From the NCBI RefSeq assembly GCF_014066305.1, contig NW_023501088.1, positions 114,501 through 178,500 of the forward strand: a stretch of DNA of 64,000 nt. The letters are read 5' to 3'. The notes under the pieces are model-generated. The model was not told the origin of the DNA, did not search any database, and was given only the letters and a program-made list of their open reading frames with translations. The translations under genes were made by a program, and so were the position numbers. This stretch comes from Letharia columbiana. Lineage: Eukaryota > Ascomycota > Lecanoromycetes > Lecanorales > Parmeliaceae. Below, piece after piece: positions 63,175 through 64,000 of this stretch (within the stretch, counting starts at the first letter, position 1; each line of letters starts with the position of its first letter).

Positions 63175-63968
63175 TCACTGCTGGGCACATTGAGCCTCGC
63201 CTTCTTCTTCATCCTCGTCGTCAACCCACCCTTCGTCGCCTTCGGCACTTGCTCCGAACTCGTTCAAGTTGGCAGTTTCGTCGTAAGCAACATCATCAAC
63301 GACGTCAGCTTGTATTGGGGTTTCGGGAGTCGGTAGGAGTTCTTTCAATTTTGCAAGTACCTGCTTGTCTTCAAGCCATCCATGCTCTGGGAACTTGACC
63401 TTGACCACCAAGTACAAATCTCCCTTTAACTCACTTTTCTTGTGAGGCATTCCTTCACCCACCACCTTGATGACTTGGCCCGGCTCCAAAACACGTGCAT
63501 TAGGCTGAGAATGTTGGATGTGGAGACCTCTACCATCCAGGTGCTTCACGATCACTCGCGAAAAGCCACATAGAGATTCGACTAGAGTGATTTCAATTTC
63601 CGCCAACAGATCAGCGCCTGCCCTTTTGAATGTCTCGTGTTCGGTCTGCACGAGGCCGAAGATAATGTCACCGGGCTCTTGATCGGGTACCTGATCCGCC
63701 TCACCTTCCAGAGTTATCTTGTCTCCTTCTCTGCAGAAGATCAGCAAAGTCGACAAAAGGTAGGAGTAGGAGTATGAGGGCTCTAACTTTGAACCTCTTG
63801 GAATGTAGATTTCCAAAACCTTCCGTGCTTCTGTGACACGCTCACCCTTGCACTTTTTGCATTTGTCTTTTTGAGCATATACACTTCCTTTGCCTTTACA
63901 CGAAGCGCATACGACTGTTTCTTGGGTAACCAGGCCTGGTCCGATAGACCGTAGTCCTTGCTTGGAGC
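63175..63968 (-). CDS. Type I Hsp40 (DnaJ subfamily A, Ydj1/Xdj1-like), 3' part
   Basis: Two exons are visible: 63,968-63,788 and 63,730-63,175, separated by a 57-nt intron (GTTAGA...GCTGAT...CTGCAG). A further intron ends with CACAG at 63,969, and the J domain lies outside the window. The visible protein starts within the zinc-finger domain: GSKQGLRSIGPGLVTQ, then the last two CXXC motifs (CASCKGKG and CKKCKGER). The two C-terminal substrate-binding domains follow (IYIPRGSKEGDKI, GDIIFGLVQTEHETFKRAGADL, LVESLCGFSR, LDGRGL, KVVGEGMP and GDLYLVVKVKFP). An acidic tail (DDEDEEEGE) precedes the C-terminal CAQQ, a CaaX box of the farnesylated type. It would act as an Hsp70 co-chaperone on membrane or cytosol. 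Which paralog is uncertain. Confidence 0.93.
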
Positions 63969-64000
63969 CTGTGATCGCGCATCAGTGGAGCCATTCTTTG
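63969..64000 (-). other. 3' end of an upstream intron of the DnaJ gene
   Basis: On the minus strand the sequence shows CCACTGATGC, a branch-like site, followed by GATCACAG, an acceptor, directly before the codon continuing GSKQGL. The donor is beyond the window. Confidence 0.6.

Noticed and set aside
1..64000. CRISPR arrays, rRNA or tRNA genes
   Set aside because: No regularly spaced identical repeats with unique spacers and no recognisable rRNA or tRNA structure were seen; the tandem repeats have no spacers.

Overview
The window is fungal nuclear DNA, most likely from a filamentous ascomycete (Pezizomycotina). It has two compartments. Positions 1 to about 58,080 are an extremely AT-rich block built from old transposable elements. 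CpA and TpG are almost gone while CpG and CpT survive, which is the mark of repeat-induced point mutation (RIP). From about 58,080 to the end the base composition is balanced, and ordinary intron-containing genes lie there, all on the minus strand. The class or species cannot be told from this window.

AT-rich block: comparing copies inside the window, and reading frames whose stops are the expected RIP products of Gln and Trp codons, allows several families to be named. Copia: a 5' fragment at about 12.0-13.9 kb (minus), an RT to RNase H plus 3' region at about 35.2-39.2 kb (plus), and a complete element with two 136-bp LTRs at 46,776-53,776 (minus). Gypsy: an integrase tail with chromodomain and LTR at about 13.95-15.1 kb (plus), a long copy at about 39.2-45.8 kb (minus), and a second copy split by the complete copia element (46,386-46,775 and 53,777-56,960). 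DNA transposon: a putative 11.6-kb element at about 23.6-35.2 kb with subterminal TTAACGG-type motif arrays and a transposase ghost, plus a related 0.7-kb non-autonomous element at about 36.95-37.65 kb. A further short family with two internal tandem units occurs at 17.6-18.3 kb (fully RIPed) and 45.8-46.4 kb (nearly intact). The rest (1-11.9, 15.1-17.6, 18.3-23.6 and 57.0-58.1 kb) is RIPed DNA that I could not assign. No intact gene was found in the first 58 kb.

Gene block, in transcription order on the minus strand: the 3' part of a type I Hsp40 (DnaJ) gene with a CAQQ farnesylation-type C-terminus; a complete four-exon gene for ribosomal protein eL32, with a telomere-like TTAGGG motif in its promoter and a likely 5'-UTR intron; a single-exon type II membrane glycosyltransferase (GT92/DUF23-like); a disrupted or unusually spliced gene for a membrane-anchored protein with a possible bulb-lectin-like region; and, next to the AT-rich border, cysteine-rich frame fragments that may be a gene relic. 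The DnaJ and eL32 genes are housekeeping and independent of the transposons. The pair closest to the border looks eroded.
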